A program made the translations under genes and the position numbers. This document shows positions 34,059 to 42,946 of a stretch of 48,017 nt of DNA, one piece after another. Positions within the stretch are counted from its first letter, which is position 1, and each line of letters opens with the position of its first letter. The notes below the pieces were generated by a model. The model searched no databases. It worked only from the letters and a program-made list of their open reading frames with translations, and was not told the DNA's origin. The stretch is from Pseudomonadota bacterium (GTDB taxonomy: Bacteria > Desulfobacterota > Desulfovibrionia > Desulfovibrionales > Desulfovibrionaceae), in the NCBI GenBank assembly GCA_023460395.1, contig JAEWQB010000013.1, positions 1 through 48,017 of the forward strand, read 5' to 3'.

Positions 34059-35885
34059 CTACAGCACCCGCCCGTTGCCCGGCAGTCCTCCCAGCACCAT
34101 GGCGGGCACATCCTCTCCGCGCACGGGGCGGGAAAACAAAAAGCCCTGTCCACCCTCGCAGCGCAGTTCTGACAACATAATCCGCTGCTCTTCTTCTTCC
34201 ACGCCTTCTGCCACCACATCCAATCCCAAAGAATGCGCCAACGCCACCACGGCCTGAACAATTTTAAAATTACCCGGCTCGCGGCTCATTCTTCCTACGA
34301 AGCTCCGATCTACTTTAAGCGTGTCTATGGGGAATTCCTGAAGATATGCCAGAGAGGAATAGCCTGTGCCAAAGTCGTCTATGCACAGCTTCACCCCTAA
34401 TTCCTTGAGCCGCTTAAGCGTCATATTGGAAAATTCAGGATTCTCCATGAGCATGGTTTCAGTCACTTCCAAGTGCAGGCACCGGGGTGGCAGCCCTGTT
34501 TCACGCAGCACTTCAGCGACAAGTTCCACAACCCCCGGCTGTGATAACTGCCGTGCGGAAAGGTTCACGCTCACAGTCATTTCACTAAATTCCGGGAATC
34601 GGGAACGCCACCGGGCCATGGTGTGGCAGGCTTCCATCAGCACCCAGCGACCAATGTGCATGATCTGCCCCGTGCCCTCGGAAACAGGAATAAACTCCGC
34701 CGGGGAAACCGCACCGTTTTCCGGGTGATTCCAGCGGACGAGTGCCTCAAACCCAGAAATTCGCCGCGTGCCGATGTGGACGATAGGCTGATACACCAAA
34801 AAAAATTCTTCGCGCTCCAGTGCCCGGTAAAGATCCATCTCAATATGCATGAGATGCATCGCCTTTTCCAGCATTGATGGATCAAAAAACGCGGAATTGC
34901 CCCCGCCCTGCTGCCGGGCGTAGTGCATGGCAATATTGGCGTTACGAAGAATTTCGTCCGCGCTTTCAAAGGAAGGCCCGCCCATAACCACGCCAAAACT
35001 GCCCGTAACCCGGACCGTGCGCGGCCCGATGGACACAGGCGCCCGCACCGCTTCCATAAGACGGCTGAGGATGGCACGCACCTCGTCTTCCGACTCCACT
35101 TCTTCCAGCAGCACCACAAACTCGTCGCCCCCCACGCGGGACACGGTGTCCATGGAGCGCACTTCGGCTATCATGCGCATGGCTGTGTCACGCAACACCT
35201 GATCGCCTATGGCGTGGCCCAGCGAGTCGTTGATGTTTTTGAACCGGTCCAGATTCACAAACACCAAAGCGAAATCCACAGTCCGTTTCCGGCGTGCGCG
35301 TTCAAGAGTGCGCCCTATGCGGTCCATGCAAAGCGGGCGGTTGGGCAGGTCGGTTAGTGGGTCGTGCCATGCCTGATGCTTTAATTGCATCGCCAGCATT
35401 TTGCGTTCGGAAATATCCCGGCACACAGCACGCAGACCCACGAATTCACCGTCGGGTGATTCAGCCCGGCGGACGACATAGTGAATCCAGCGTTCCCGCC
35501 CGTCGGGTGTGCGCACACGAAATTCCGCTTCGCCTCCCGGCGCACCGCTTCGCATGACAGCCTGAACGCGCCGCCACGCGGGCAAATCCGCCTCGTGCAT
35601 AATAGCGGCAAAAAAATCGGGATTGCGGTAGAACGATTCGGGAGGATAGCCGCAAATACGCTCGCAGGCGTTGGAGACAAACTCCATCTGCCCGTCCGGC
35701 GTGGACCATATCTCCCAGTTGAAGAGGTATTCCGCCAGCATGAAAAACCGCAGGCGGCACTCCCTTACAGTTTCTTCCAGCGCACGGCGCTCGCCCGGTT
35801 GCCATTTCGCACCGTCTGTCCGGGCTTCCTTAACCATCTGTTGCTCCGCATGGGCGCGCGCGTCATCATCGGACATTCCGATCAT
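34059..35885 (-). CDS. PAS-GGDEF-EAL protein (c-di-GMP turnover)
   Basis: 608 residues: PAS/PAC (about 45-165, ending RAVCRDISERK), GGDEF (about 170-335, intact VGGDEFVVLL near 250) and EAL (about 350-600, FEALVRW, SVNLSARQ, LEVTETM, IDDFGTGYSS, LKVDRSF and AEGVEEEE). Both active sites look intact. No membrane helix, so a soluble sensor. GAGGAGG lies eight bases before the ATG at 35885; an in-frame GTG at 35894 overlaps that site. It faces the RND genes across a 204-base divergent gap. Confidence 0.92.
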   Translation of the reverse strand: MIGMSDDDARAHAEQQMVKEARTDGAKWQPGERRALEETVRECRLRFFMLAEYLFNWEIWSTPDGQMEFVSNACERICGYPPESFYRNPDFFAAIMHEADLPAWRRVQAVMRSGAPGGEAEFRVRTPDGRERWIHYVVRRAESPDGEFVGLRAVCRDISERKMLAMQLKHQAWHDPLTDLPNRPLCMDRIGRTLERARRKRTVDFALVFVNLDRFKNINDSLGHAIGDQVLRDTAMRMIAEVRSMDTVSRVGGDEFVVLLEEVESEDEVRAILSRLMEAVRAPVSIGPRTVRVTGSFGVVMGGPSFESADEILRNANIAMHYARQQGGGNSAFFDPSMLEKAMHLMHIEMDLYRALEREEFFLVYQPIVHIGTRRISGFEALVRWNHPENGAVSPAEFIPVSEGTGQIMHIGRWVLMEACHTMARWRSRFPEFSEMTVSVNLSARQLSQPGVVELVAEVLRETGLPPRCLHLEVTETMLMENPEFSNMTLKRLKELGVKLCIDDFGTGYSSLAYLQEFPIDTLKVDRSFVGRMSREPGNFKIVQAVVALAHSLGLDVVAEGVEEEEQRIMLSELRCEGGQGFLFSRPVRGEDVPAMVLGGLPGNGRVL

Positions 35886-36089
35886 CCGCCGCACCTCCTC
35901 TGGGTAACACCATCTGCGGAGCTGAATAAAAAGTCTGCCTCAAAACGTCCTTCCCCTATACACCTGCCCGCCCCTGCCGTATACAGTAAGCAGGCATTTA
36001 CCTCGTATACTGCCCCCGTTTCAGCACTAATACAAGAACATAGGAATAACAAGTACAAATAATCCCGTAGTGTTACAGGAGCGTTCCTT

Positions 36090-37199
36090 ATGCCTTACAG
36101 ATATTTGTCCATCTGCCTTTGTCTACTGTATTCTTTTCTCCATTCCGGCACTGCATCGGCACAAGAAATAGGAGAAACCACTACGGTCCGACAGGCTGTC
36201 GTGAAGGAAATACGGCAGGCCGTGGGCACGGTTCGTCCCCGCACGGAAACGCGCATTGAATCGCAAATTACCGCCCGTATTTTGGAAATGCGGATTCACC
36301 CCGGTGCCCACGTACGGCGGGGTGATGTCTTAGTGGTGCTGGACACCCGTGAGCTGGCCTCCCGACGCGATCAGGCCCGGCAAGCCATTGCCACCGCCAC
36401 CGCAGCCACACGGCAGGCGCAACAGGAGGAAGCCGCCGCGCGTGCGGAATTCACCAAGGCCGAATCGCACTATCGACGCATCCACGCGCTCTTCGCTTCC
36501 GGCACCGTGGCAAAAAGTGAACTGGATCAGGCAGAGGCAGCCTATGCCCGCGCTGAAGCGGACCTCTACCGCGCCGCAGATGGCATAAGCGGGGCCAGCG
36601 CCTCGGAAAACAGAGCTTCAACCATGCTTGAAGAAGCACAGATTGCCATGGACTATGGCATCATCCACGCGCTGGATGACGGCGAGGTGGTCCGCCGTGA
36701 AGCAGAACCCGGCGATCTGGCTATTCCCGGCAAGGCACTGGCTATTCTGCAAACAGGCAGTTCTCTGCGGTTGGAGGCTCAGGTTCCTGAAGGGCTTATT
36801 CAAAAAATACGGCCCGGCTCGTATCTTCCCGTTACCATAAGCGCCCTGCCGGGCTTGACACTGAACGGCACGGTGGAAGAGGTGGTTCCCGCCGCCGATC
36901 CGCAATCCCGTACTGTGGAAGTACGGGTGGGCCTGCCATCTGTTTCCGGCTTGTATCTTGATCTCTATCCCGGCATGTTTGGCAGACTGCTCGTCCCGGT
37001 GGGCGAGCGCACGACACTTCTGGCTCCCAGCCGCGCCATTTCCCGCGTGGGACAGTTGGAAACGGTGCGCGTGCTGCACGACGGTGTGCCCATGCCTGTC
37101 TATGTGAAAACCGGCAAAGTGCACGGTGATGACGTGGAAATTCTTTCGGGACTCCGAGGCGGAGAAACCATACTGCTGGAGGCTGCCCATGTCCGCTAG
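36090..37199 (+). CDS. RND efflux periplasmic membrane-fusion protein
   Basis: 369 residues with a signal peptide (cleavage probably after TASA near residue 24), a lipoyl-like half (ESQITARILEMRIHPGAHVR), an alpha-hairpin coiled coil (about 85-165), a second lipoyl half with DDGEVVRREAEPGDL, and beta-barrel and membrane-proximal domains. It links the downstream pump to an outer-membrane channel; no TolC-type gene is in the window. ACAGGAG precedes the ATG. It overlaps the pump gene by 11 bases. Confidence 0.9.
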   Translation: MPYRYLSICLCLLYSFLHSGTASAQEIGETTTVRQAVVKEIRQAVGTVRPRTETRIESQITARILEMRIHPGAHVRRGDVLVVLDTRELASRRDQARQAIATATAATRQAQQEEAAARAEFTKAESHYRRIHALFASGTVAKSELDQAEAAYARAEADLYRAADGISGASASENRASTMLEEAQIAMDYGIIHALDDGEVVRREAEPGDLAIPGKALAILQTGSSLRLEAQVPEGLIQKIRPGSYLPVTISALPGLTLNGTVEEVVPAADPQSRTVEVRVGLPSVSGLYLDLYPGMFGRLLVPVGERTTLLAPSRAISRVGQLETVRVLHDGVPMPVYVKTGKVHGDDVEILSGLRGGETILLEAAHVR

Positions 37200-40100
37200 C
37201 ACCCCCCCGCCCGCCGGTTCCAAGGCAATTCCCGGTGACGGTGCCGAACCGTCCGCACTCGGCCCCACAGCCCGACAAACACCTACGCTGCCCCCGCAAG
37301 CAGCCTACGCCACGGATTCTCTACGAGGAGACGCTTCCCCCTCCGGGGCAGTTGTTTCGTTTGTACGATTATTTCTGACAGGCAAAAATTCTCTACTATT
37401 TCTCATTTTTGCCCTGTGCGCGGGCATGGCGGCTATTTTCGTTACTCCTCGCGAAGAAGAACCGCAGATCGTCGTGCCCATGGCGGATATTATTGTGCAG
37501 GTTCCCGGAGCTTCCGCGGAAGAGGTGGAAAAACTAGTTGCCACGCCGCTGGAAAGACTGCTGTGGCAAATAGACGGGGTGGAATACGTGTATTCCACGT
37601 CCCGCCGCGATGTCTGCGTGACCACAGTGCGCTTTTTTGTGGGGGAAGACAGGGAAAACGCGCTGGTCAGGCTGCACAATACCATTATGAAAAATCAGGA
37701 TATTGTGCCCGCTGTGGTTTCCGGCTGGGTTGTCCGGCCTGTGGAAATAGACGATGTGCCCATTGTCACCCTCACGCTGTTCGCGGATTCCGATACGGGA
37801 TATGGTGCGCACGACCTGCGCCGTATGGGGGAGGAACTTTTCCACCGGCTGGCGGAAACCAAAGACGTCTCGCGTTGCACCATCACTGGCGGTCTGCCCC
37901 GTCAGATTCGGGTGGAGCTTTCACCGGAGGCATTACACGCCTACCGTGTTTCCGCACTGGAGGTGCGTTCCGCGCTCGCCGGAGCGGACGCGTCCATCAC
38001 TGCCGGCAGTGTGGACCGCATGAACGCGGCCTACACCATTACCGCCGACTCTTTTCTTAAATCGCTGGATGAGGTACGCGCCTTAGTTGTGGGGGTATAT
38101 GCGGACCGTCCCGTCTATCTGGGCGACGTTGCCACGGTGGCGGATACCTTCGCAGAGCCTGCTTCATATACCCGCATCGGCTTCGGAGACGACTACGCAG
38201 CGCAGACCGGTCTGCCCGCCGGGGAGTCTCTGCCGTCTGTAACCCTTGCTATCTCCAAGAAAAAAGGCACTAACGCGGTGCGCGTCGCCGATGATGTTAT
38301 CAGCACCGCACAACACCTGCGCGGAACCATTCTCCCGGAAGGAATACACCTGCGCGTCACCCGCGATTACGGAGCCACCGCGCAAGATAAGGTCAGCGAT
38401 CTGCTCTCCTCACTCGGTTTCGCCATCCTCACCGTAGTGGCGCTGCTCGCGTTTTCTCTGGGGTGGCGGGAAGCGCTCATCGTGGCTGTCGCCGTGCCGG
38501 TGAGTTTTTCTCTGGCGTTGGCGGTAAACTGGGCCTTTGGATACACCATAAACCGGGTCACTCTTTTTGCGCTTATCCTTTCGCTGGGCTTGGTGGTGGA
38601 CGACCCCATTACCAACGTGGACAATATCCAGCGCCACATCCGCCAAGGCAAACTTCCGCCGCTCCCGGCAACCCTGCTGGGGGTGAGCGAGGTTCTTCCC
38701 CCGGTCATCATGTCCACTCTGGCTATCATTGTCTCCTTCACCCCCATGTTTTTCATCTCCGGCATGATGGGACCGTACATGGCCCCCATGGCTGTTAATG
38801 TGCCGCTAACCGTAACCTTTTCCACCGTTTGCGCACTCACCGTGGTGCCATGGCTCAGCCTCATGCTGCTGAAGGGCAAGGCGGGAAACGGGTCTGTGCA
38901 GGATGTGACCCCCGCATGGGTCCGGCATGCTTACAGGCGTCTGCTTTCTCCCTTCTTGAATTCCCGCATGGCCCGCGTGGCCCTACTGGTTGGTGTCGTC
39001 GTTTTGTTGCTCTTCAGTCTTGCTCTTGCGGCCCTGCGTCTTGTGCCGTTGAAAATGCTGCCTTTCGACAATAAAAACGAATTTCAGATTGTGCTCGACC
39101 TGCCGGAGGGCAGCAGTTTGGAGGCTACAGACCGCGCAGTGCGGGATATGGAAACATTTTTGCGCAGCCACGCCGACATAACGGATTTTACCACTTACAC
39201 GGGCGTGGCCTCGCCCATGGATTTCAACGGCATGGTGCGCCACTACTATCTGCGCGGAGAACCTCATCAGGCCGACATCCGCGTAAACCTGCCGGATAAG
39301 TCGCAACGCGATGCGCAAAGCCACGCGCTCATCCTTACCTTGCGGAATCAGTTGCAAGCCATTGCCGATGCCCATGGCGCGCGTATGAAAATTGTGGAAA
39401 CGCCCCCCGGCCCCCCGGTTATTTCCACCATCACGGCAGAAATTTACGGCGCACCGGACCGCACCCCGGAGCAGCTTATCCGGGCGGCGTGGCATATACA
39501 GGAAATTATGCGTGCGGAACCGGGCGTGACTGACATAGACGCGTCGTTTGAGGCGCCACATGACCGCATCAACTTTGAAACAAACCGGGAAAAAGCAGCC
39601 CTGCACAGCATTACCGCCCGCGATGTGGCAGATACGCTGAATATGGCGGTGGGCGGCGCAACCCCCGCCACCCTGCACTTGCCACACGAGCGGCAACCTT
39701 TGCCCATTCACGTAACACTGCCCCGTGCGGAGCGCTCCGATGCCGCGTCCCTTGCGGAAATGCCACTGAAGTCCGCATCCGAGCACATGGTACCCTTAGG
39801 AGAACTGGGCAGCTTCACGCAGCTACGGGAAGACCAGCCTATCTATCATAAAAATCTCCGCCGGGTGGTCTACGTATACGCTGAAATGGCGGGACGCGCG
39901 CCCGGAGAAGCTGTGCTGGATATGCAAGCAGCCCTGCGCGATACCCCCATGCCGCCCGGAACCTTTGTGGAATGGGCAGGTGAAGGCGAGTGGAAGATTA
40001 CCCTTGATGTCTTCCGCGATCTGGGCATTGCCTTTGGCGTGGCAATGCTGGGTATTTACCTACTTCTGGTACTGCAAGTTGATTCGTTTGGGCTGCCCCT

Positions 40101-40548
40101 GCTTATCATGTCCGCCATCCCCCTCACCCTCATCGGGATTTTGCCGGGCTTCTGGCTCCTGAATTTATTTTTTGGGGGAGAAGCGGGGGGCTACCCCGAC
40201 CCGGTGTTTTTCACCGCAACCAGCATGATCGGCATGATCGCATTAGGCGGTATTGTTATTCGTAACTCGCTGGTGCTTATTGAGTTTATTCAAGACGCCG
40301 TGCGGCAGGGCACGCCGTTACGCGAGGCGGTCCTATATAGCGGAGCGGTGCGTCTGCGGCCCATTATCCTCACAGCGGCAACCACCGCGCTGGGAGCGTG
40401 GCCTATCACGCTTGACCCCATCTTTTCCGGCCTCGCCTATGCGCTTATCTTCGGCCTCACGGCATCCACCCTTTTCACTCTGATAGTTGTGCCCACGGCA
40501 TACTACGCCCTTCAGAGCAAGGCGAGGCGGGCAGAAGGAACGGCATAG
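37189..40548 (+). CDS. RND efflux pump, inner-membrane permease
   Basis: 1119 residues. After an unusual 55-residue Pro/Ala-rich cytosolic N-terminus the AcrB-type fold follows: helix 1 near 65, periplasmic loop with QVPGASAEEVEKLVATPLE, helix 4 with the proton-relay aspartates in LVVDDPITN (near 469), a second loop and helices 7-12. The start at 37189 has GGAGG upstream; the frame open further 5' overlaps the fusion-protein gene. Substrates unknown; the family exports drugs, dyes, solvents or lipids using proton-motive force. Confidence 0.92.
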   Translation: MSASTPPPAGSKAIPGDGAEPSALGPTARQTPTLPPQAAYATDSLRGDASPSGAVVSFVRLFLTGKNSLLFLIFALCAGMAAIFVTPREEEPQIVVPMADIIVQVPGASAEEVEKLVATPLERLLWQIDGVEYVYSTSRRDVCVTTVRFFVGEDRENALVRLHNTIMKNQDIVPAVVSGWVVRPVEIDDVPIVTLTLFADSDTGYGAHDLRRMGEELFHRLAETKDVSRCTITGGLPRQIRVELSPEALHAYRVSALEVRSALAGADASITAGSVDRMNAAYTITADSFLKSLDEVRALVVGVYADRPVYLGDVATVADTFAEPASYTRIGFGDDYAAQTGLPAGESLPSVTLAISKKKGTNAVRVADDVISTAQHLRGTILPEGIHLRVTRDYGATAQDKVSDLLSSLGFAILTVVALLAFSLGWREALIVAVAVPVSFSLALAVNWAFGYTINRVTLFALILSLGLVVDDPITNVDNIQRHIRQGKLPPLPATLLGVSEVLPPVIMSTLAIIVSFTPMFFISGMMGPYMAPMAVNVPLTVTFSTVCALTVVPWLSLMLLKGKAGNGSVQDVTPAWVRHAYRRLLSPFLNSRMARVALLVGVVVLLLFSLALAALRLVPLKMLPFDNKNEFQIVLDLPEGSSLEATDRAVRDMETFLRSHADITDFTTYTGVASPMDFNGMVRHYYLRGEPHQADIRVNLPDKSQRDAQSHALILTLRNQLQAIADAHGARMKIVETPPGPPVISTITAEIYGAPDRTPEQLIRAAWHIQEIMRAEPGVTDIDASFEAPHDRINFETNREKAALHSITARDVADTLNMAVGGATPATLHLPHERQPLPIHVTLPRAERSDAASLAEMPLKSASEHMVPLGELGSFTQLREDQPIYHKNLRRVVYVYAEMAGRAPGEAVLDMQAALRDTPMPPGTFVEWAGEGEWKITLDVFRDLGIAFGVAMLGIYLLLVLQVDSFGLPLLIMSAIPLTLIGILPGFWLLNLFFGGEAGGYPDPVFFTATSMIGMIALGGIVIRNSLVLIEFIQDAVRQGTPLREAVLYSGAVRLRPIILTAATTALGAWPITLDPIFSGLAYALIFGLTASTLFTLIVVPTAYYALQSKARRAEGTA

Positions 40549-40626
40549 ACAGCGCGTCTGATTCACCGCATGGGCCGCGCTACTCCCGCAAGCACCATGC
40601 TTGACGCCCAAGCCCCCTGCGGCGCT

Positions 40627-40663
40627 GCACAATAAAGCCCCCGGAAAAATATGCCGGGGGCTT
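40627..40663 (-). terminator. Terminator between the converging RND and TPR genes
   Basis: A ten-bp stem AAGCCCCCGG/CCGGGGGCTT (40635-40644 with 40654-40663). On the minus strand a T-rich tail (TTTATT) follows, fitting the TPR transcript; on the plus strand no T run follows. Confidence 0.65.
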
Positions 40664-40670
40664 AAAAAGG

Positions 40671-40711
40671 GATTTTCCGGTCCGTAGCGCCAGCATTCGG
40701 ACCGGAAAATC
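40671..40711. repeat. Thirteen-base perfect inverted repeat
   Basis: GATTTTCCGGTCC (40671-40683) pairs with GGACCGGAAAATC (40699-40711) around a 15-base loop, directly beside the terminator. It lies between converging genes and could halt transcription from the plus strand or be a protein site. Confidence 0.6.
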
Positions 40712-40762
40712 GTATGGGGAGGGGAGATTTGTCCCGGAATGCGACCGGAAACGCGACGGGAC

Positions 40763-41332
40763 CTAGAGCTGGCCGCCCGCCTTGGCGTACAGTTGCTGTG
40801 CGCCTTCGTTTTCCGGGTCTTTTTCCAGCAGAAGCTCCAAATGTTCCTTGGCTTCTTCGTTCCTGCCGAGCCAAATCAATCCGCCAGCCAGCGAAAAACG
40901 CACGGCATCTTTGCCGGGATTCTGCGACAGGCTATCGGAAAGTATGGGCACAATGTCTGCCACACGGTTCAGGGCATATCCCATCTGCACAAGACCGCTC
41001 ATGGCGACCATGTTGTCAGGGTTGCGCTCCAGCGCCTGCGTAAAGGCATCCATGGCCTCTTCGTGTTGGCCCCGGTCCATATGAATCAACCCCATGCCGG
41101 ACAGCGTTTTGTCGCTGCTTTCAATGGCGTCCGCCTTCTTGTACAGGACAAACGCCTCTTCAAGCTTGCCACGCTGCACCGCAATGGTAGCCAGGCCAAG
41201 ATAGGGATCGGGGTGCACTCCGTTGGAACTGGCGGCTTTCTTGTAATATTCTTCCGCCTTATCCAGTTCACCCATAAACAGGTAGCACTCGCCCAATTCC
41301 TTATTAATTTCGTAATCCAAATGATTGCTCAT
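40763..41332 (-). CDS. Tetratricopeptide-repeat protein
   Basis: 189 residues with about five TPR units: ELGECYLFMGELDKAEEYYK, PYLGLATIAVQRGKLEEAF, LSGMGLIHMDRGQHEEAMDA, a weaker unit near 110-140 and FSLAGGLIWLGRNEEAKEHL. No signal peptide, so cytosolic scaffolding. GGAGGGG precedes the ATG at 41332; an earlier in-frame start is unsupported. It diverges from the flagellar operon with a 367-base gap. Confidence 0.85.
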   Translation of the reverse strand: MSNHLDYEINKELGECYLFMGELDKAEEYYKKAASSNGVHPDPYLGLATIAVQRGKLEEAFVLYKKADAIESSDKTLSGMGLIHMDRGQHEEAMDAFTQALERNPDNMVAMSGLVQMGYALNRVADIVPILSDSLSQNPGKDAVRFSLAGGLIWLGRNEEAKEHLELLLEKDPENEGAQQLYAKAGGQL

Positions 41333-41488
41333 GGTCCCCTCCATAAAGGACAAATTTCCCCTCGCCGAAATGACGATTCCATGACCAGCGGGTAGGTAAA
41401 TTTTGACCCTTCCGGCCTGTGCCAGCATCAATGCAACACGCGTGCCAAATAGCTTTCATTAAATCAGGCACCCGCCACTTGAATTCCT

Positions 41489-41503
41489 CCCCCCCCCTCC
41501 CCC
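41489..41503 (+). repeat. Poly-C tract (C9-T-C5) upstream of the flagellar promoter
   Basis: Nine C, one T, five C, 106 bases before the sigma-54 element. The rest of 41333-41589 has a small GACGG/CCGTC hairpin at 41521-41534 and no gene. Confidence 0.6.
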
Positions 41504-41589
41504 GACACCGCCGAATACCCGACGGTTCTCCGTCACTCTCTCCCTTGCACGGAGTTCCGGTTCGTCATTTTTTAAAAATAATATAATAT

Positions 41590-41602
41590 TATCAATATAT
41601 TA
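41590..41602 (+). promoter_or_regulatory. Consensus IHF-binding site
   Basis: TATCAATATATTA fits WATCAAnnnnTTR at every fixed position, within an A/T-rich run, seven bases before the sigma-54 element. DNA bending here would help an upstream activator touch the polymerase. Confidence 0.6.
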
Positions 41603-41608
41603 TTCAAA

Positions 41609-41624
41609 TGGAACGCCTTTTGCT
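41609..41624 (+). promoter_or_regulatory. sigma-54 promoter of the flgB operon
   Basis: TGGAACGCCTTTTGCT has GG and GC exactly ten bases apart and matches TGGCACnnnnnTTGCT at all but one fixed base. RNA would start near 41635, 65 bases before flgB. sigma-54 control of basal-body genes is common in polar flagellates. Confidence 0.75.
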
Positions 41625-41699
41625 ATCTCTGCAACAGCAATGCGGTTTCGGGCACGCACTTTCGCAGCCCAACACCGCCAACCCCGGAGGATATACGGC

Positions 41700-42110
41700 A
41701 TGAAAAGCATGTTTGGCCTGCATATGCAGGTAACCGCCAAGGTCATGGACATGCAGCTCCAACGTCAGAATGTCGTCATGAGCAACCTCGCCAACATGAC
41801 CACCCCGCGTTACCGGGAGCGGACTCTTGAGTTTGAAGAAGACCTACAGAAAGCGCTCAATCTGGATGCCAGCGGCAAAATGACCCGCACGTCCAAAGAA
41901 CATATGCCGGCGGTATTCAACCCCGACAACTTCGGTCCTGAATGGACCAAGGTCTTCAAACCGCGCGTCGTGCACGGCGAGGACCAAGTCGATCTGGACA
42001 AGGAAATGGCAAAAATGGCCAAGAACAATATGCGCTACAACACCCTTGCAACGGTGCTGAAGGGCAACTTCGAAGGCCTTAACAGAATCATAACGGAAGG
42101 GCAGAAATAA
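41700..42110 (+). CDS. flgB: Flagellar basal-body rod protein FlgB
   Basis: 136 residues, usual family length. QRQNVVMSNLANMTTPRYRE is the conserved rod-protein N-terminal signature. FlgB is the proximal rod subunit exported by the flagellar type III apparatus. GGAGGA lies upstream of ATG 41700; an in-frame ATG at 41709 is an alternative. The stop overlaps the flgC start (TAATG). Confidence 0.93.
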   Translation: MKSMFGLHMQVTAKVMDMQLQRQNVVMSNLANMTTPRYRERTLEFEEDLQKALNLDASGKMTRTSKEHMPAVFNPDNFGPEWTKVFKPRVVHGEDQVDLDKEMAKMAKNNMRYNTLATVLKGNFEGLNRIITEGQK

Positions 42111-42547
42111 TGGACTTCATGACCGCACTCGACATTGGCGCGTCCGCGCTCAGCGCAGAGCGCACGCACATGAACATCATTTCGATGAACCTGGCAAATG
42201 CCAAAACAACCCGTACCACGGAAGGCGGCCCCTACCGCCGCAAGACCGTGCTGCTAGCCGCCACCGAAGTGGACAGCCCCTTCAGCAAACAAATGCAATC
42301 GGCTCTGGACCGCGAACTACGCGGCGTGCGTGTGATGCATGTGGCGCAAGACAGTCGCCCCATGAAAGCCGTGTACGAACCAAGCCACCCGGACGCCAAC
42401 GAAGACGGCTTCGTCTACTACCCGGACATTAACGTGGTGGAAGAAATGGCACAGCTCATGACCGTGCAACGCGGCTACGAAGCCAACGTGGCAACCATGG
42501 ACGCTGTAAAAGCTATGTACAACAAGGCACTTGAACTAGCCAAATAG
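42110..42547 (+). CDS. flgC: Flagellar basal-body rod protein FlgC
   Basis: 145 residues. N-terminal ALDIGASALSAERTHMNIIS and SMNLANAKTTRT, and C-terminal EEMAQLMTVQRGYEANVATM are hallmarks of FlgC. It forms the proximal rod with FlgB, FlgF and FliE. Translationally coupled to flgB. Confidence 0.95.
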   Translation: MDFMTALDIGASALSAERTHMNIISMNLANAKTTRTTEGGPYRRKTVLLAATEVDSPFSKQMQSALDRELRGVRVMHVAQDSRPMKAVYEPSHPDANEDGFVYYPDINVVEEMAQLMTVQRGYEANVATMDAVKAMYNKALELAK

Positions 42548-42576
42548 CGGCGACGGCATTTGCAAGGAGATTCGCC

Positions 42577-42906
42577 ATGAGCGTACAAAACATCGGCATG
42601 CGCGCCTATTCGGACGCCATGCACAACTTCGAAAAGGCACAAAAGGCCACTTCCGGTCAGTCACTGGCTCTGCCCAAGGCACCTCGGACGTCCTTTGCGG
42701 ATACCGTGACGGATTCCGTCCGCAAGACCAACGACATGCAATCGGAAAAGGCCAAGCAGATCGAATCGTTTGCGTCTGGCGAAACACAAAACGTGCATGA
42801 GCTGATGATAACCTTGCAAAAAGCCGGGCTTGCCATGTCCATGACAAGCGCCGTGCGCAACAAGGTCATGGAAGCCTACAAAGAATTGAGCCGCATCAGC
42901 TTCTAG
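42577..42906 (+). CDS. fliE: Flagellar hook-basal body complex protein FliE
   Basis: 109 residues. The C-terminal region NVHELMITLQKAGLAMSMTS and VRNKVMEAYKELSRISF is the conserved FliE part that joins the MS ring to the rod. AAGGAG precedes the ATG. Located between flgC and fliF as in many operons. Confidence 0.94.
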   Translation: MSVQNIGMRAYSDAMHNFEKAQKATSGQSLALPKAPRTSFADTVTDSVRKTNDMQSEKAKQIESFASGETQNVHELMITLQKAGLAMSMTSAVRNKVMEAYKELSRISF

Positions 42907-42946
42907 GTTCCGCACTCGCCCACACTGACACCACACGGAGCAGATC

